Shown here piece after piece: positions 62,679 to 64,000 of a DNA stretch of 64,000 nt. The position numbers and the translations under genes were made by a program. The first letter of the stretch is position 1; every line of letters starts with the position of its first letter. This DNA comes from Glaciibacter superstes DSM 21135 (GTDB lineage: Bacteria; Actinomycetota; Actinomycetes; Actinomycetales; Microbacteriaceae): contig NZ_ATWH01000001.1 of the NCBI RefSeq assembly GCF_000421145.1, forward strand, positions 186,001 to 250,000, read 5' to 3'. A model generated the notes under the pieces. That model was not told the origin of the DNA, searched no databases, and saw nothing but the letters and a program-made list of their open reading frames with translations.

Positions 62679-63039
62679 CGTCGGTCCTCTTCTGTCGCGC
62701 GAATACGGGGGTCTGCCTCCACGCTAGGGGCGGACGCTCAGGTGTGGAAATAGTGCGTGAACCGGCTACAAAGGAGCATGCCGGGTCCGCATCCGTTCTG
62801 TAGGTTTCCACAGGCGGAGCTAGTTCCGGCATGCTGTCGTCGACAAATCCCGCCGCTTCATCCGAATTCGACGGAGATCATGCCCGAAAGGGACTGATTT
62901 CGAGCGGATGAGGGGCAACACTCGGGAATGTCCGTCGATATCGGAAGGCACGAGATAGGGCGCGAGGCTGAGGGGCGCGAGTTTGAGGGGCGAGTTTGAG
63001 GGGCGCGGTACGGTCGACGCGGCGCGGTAGTCTCGCGGG
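62679..63039. other. 361-nt divergent region between acyl-CoA oxidase and DUF1697 genes
   Basis: No gene is supported. On the minus strand, TAGCGT near 62725 may be the -10 of the oxidase promoter, with a poor -35. At 62970-63007 a short tandem repeat, GAGGGGCGCGAGTTT then GAGGGGCGAGTTT then GAGGGGCGCG, precedes the leaderless -10 of the DUF1697 gene (TAGTCT, 63028-63033). Confidence 0.4.
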
Positions 63040-63570
63040 ATGACTCGGTATGCGGCGTTGTTGCGAGGCGTGAATGTCGGCGGCATCAATCTGAAGATGG
63101 CCGACGTGAAGACGGTATTCGAGAACGCCGGCCTCGAGAACGTGAAAACGGTGCTCGCCAGCGGCAACGTGCTCTTCGATTCGGATGCCGCGGCATCCGT
63201 TCTGAAGCCAAAGATCGAGGCGGCCATGCGCGACCGGTTCGGCTACGAGGCCTGGGTGCACGTGCTGGGCCTCGCGGCCATCGAGAAGATCGTCGACGCC
63301 TTTCCGTTCGACGCCGAGCGCGAGGGCTGGCACCCCTACGTGATCTTCACGCTCGACCCGGTGCTCGCCGCCGAATTGCTCGCTCTGCAGGCTTCCCTCG
63401 GCGAGGCGGAGGAAAGCATCCGTGGCAGCGATGGCGTCATCTATTGGACCGTCGAACGGGGCAACACCCTCGGCAGCGTCTTCGCCAAGCAGACGGCCAA
63501 AGCCCGGCACAAGGCGACCACGACGACACGCAATCTCCGGACCCTGCAGAAGTTGCTGACCTCGCGCTAG
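63040..63570 (+). CDS. DUF1697 domain-containing protein
   Basis: A 176-residue protein with the DUF1697 pattern: RYAALLRGVNVGGINLKMAD at the N-terminus, VKTVLASGNVLFDS, then a second beta-alpha unit and GVIYWTVERGN, and a C-terminal TTTRNLRTLQKLL helix. The function of the family is unknown; some structures suggest a small-molecule or nucleic-acid-binding fold. The start ATG lies 6 nt after TAGTCT (63028-63033) with no Shine-Dalgarno, so the mRNA is probably leaderless. Confidence 0.88.
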   Translation: MTRYAALLRGVNVGGINLKMADVKTVFENAGLENVKTVLASGNVLFDSDAAASVLKPKIEAAMRDRFGYEAWVHVLGLAAIEKIVDAFPFDAEREGWHPYVIFTLDPVLAAELLALQASLGEAEESIRGSDGVIYWTVERGNTLGSVFAKQTAKARHKATTTTRNLRTLQKLLTSR

Positions 63571-63573
63571 TCA

Positions 63574-63625
63574 ACGCGCCTATTCGACGCGCCTATTCGA
63601 CGCGCCTATTCGACGCGCCTATTCG
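63574..63625. repeat. 13-bp direct repeat, four copies, between convergent genes
   Basis: ACGCGCCTATTCG repeated exactly four times (63574, 63587, 63600, 63613). The last copy overlaps the end of the RecQ-like gene and supplies its stop codon (63619-63621) on the minus strand. 13 is not a multiple of three. Confidence 0.9.
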
Positions 63626-64000
63626 ACCGTCGCCGAGGCGCCGGAGGCCACGACCTCAAGCAACTGCTCCCCGTAGGCCTCGAGCTTCTTGGCGCCGATT
63701 CCGCTGATGCCGTCGAGGGCGGCGACGGATGCCGGACGCGCGAGCGCCACCGCGATCAGGGTCGCATCGCCGAAGATGATGTAAGCCGGCACGCCCTGCT
63801 CGCGCGCCTGGCCAGAACGCCAGGCACGAAGAGCCTCGAACAGTTCCTCCTGCGCCGGACTGAGGTCGGCGACTTTTGCCTTCGCCGCGCTCTTTGACCC
63901 GCCGGACCGCACCGGGCGATCAGGCTCGGTTCGCAGCTGCACGTTCCGTTGGCCGGAGAGCACCTCTGCCGCGGCATCCGTCAGCGTCAGCGTGCCGTAC
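63619..64000 (-). CDS. RecQ-type helicase C-terminal fragment (HRDC), continues beyond window
   Basis: The last 126 codons of a protein running off the right edge. The visible part begins LTLTDAAAEVLSGQRNVQLR, which resembles the end of the RecQ winged-helix domain, followed by a linker and an HRDC domain (LSPAQEELFEALRAWRSGQA, VPAYIIFGDATLIAVALARP, LDGISGIGAKKLEAYGEQLL). RecQ is a 3'-5' DNA helicase in recombination and repair; the HRDC domain helps bind structured DNA. The stop codon lies inside the fourth copy of a 13-bp repeat, so repeat changes could alter the terminus. Confidence 0.82.
   Translation of the reverse strand, partial: YGTLTLTDAAAEVLSGQRNVQLRTEPDRPVRSGGSKSAAKAKVADLSPAQEELFEALRAWRSGQAREQGVPAYIIFGDATLIAVALARPASVAALDGISGIGAKKLEAYGEQLLEVVASGASATVE

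Overview
The window is high-GC DNA with actinobacterial features: GTG starts, ATGA gene overlaps, leaderless genes behind TANNNT boxes, LAxTG/LSHTG cell-wall sorting signals and abundant GGATGC/GCATCC words. The best guess is a soil or aquatic member of the Microbacteriaceae; this rests on pattern recognition, not a search. No rRNA, tRNA, CRISPR array, insertion sequence or prophage was seen.

Layout. (1) 1-8.8 kb, mixed metabolic genes: two VOC/glyoxalase genes, one behind an AraC regulator and one behind a remnant of a duplicated AraC tail; an AhpD-like protein; an orphan branched-chain amino-acid binding lipoprotein; two methyltransferases; a DHA2 drug exporter with a structured leader; a NIPSNAP protein; a decayed FAD monooxygenase; a tiny charged ORF; a DUF1905 protein. 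(2) 8.8-20.4 kb, a glycan-use locus: sugar ABC transporter (binding protein, two permeases, no ATPase), ROK kinase, LacI regulator and a 1949-residue wall-anchored GH92 alpha-mannosidase. Three related AACGT-centred sites tie transporter, regulator and mannosidase into one likely regulon. (3) 21-51.2 kb, a Wzx/Wzy-type exopolysaccharide (EPS) locus: wall-anchored LASTG protein, priming phosphoglycosyltransferase, six glycosyltransferases plus a NodZ-like protein, CDP-alcohol phosphotransferase, Wzz/BY-kinase, Wzy-like polymerase, acyltransferase, two giant paralogous secreted propeller/LamG proteins, a DUF4352-like lipid- or membrane-anchored protein, a beta-helix protein with an Ala-Pro linker, pyruvyl transferase family protein, Wzx flippase, methyltransferase-like protein, glycerol-3-phosphate-type cytidylyltransferase and an FrhB-like iron-sulfur protein. 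(4) 51.2-64 kb, housekeeping and stress genes: zinc metallopeptidase, prolyl aminopeptidase, MMPL exporter with divergent TetR, an ABC exporter/two-component operon, acyl-CoA oxidase, DUF1697 protein and the 3' end of a RecQ-like gene.

How the genes may work together. In the glycan locus, GH92 would release mannose or manno-oligosaccharides at the cell surface, the ABC system import them and the ROK kinase phosphorylate them under LacI control. In the EPS locus, sugars are built on a lipid carrier, flipped by Wzx, polymerised by the Wzy-like protein under the Wzz/BY-kinase, and decorated with acyl, probably pyruvyl, and possibly phospho-polyol groups. The large secreted propeller/LamG/PKD and beta-helix proteins probably bind or remodel the matrix. 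The least described parts are the phospho-polyol branch, the recombinogenic propeller/LamG pair, and the pyruvyl-transferase/FrhB pair.
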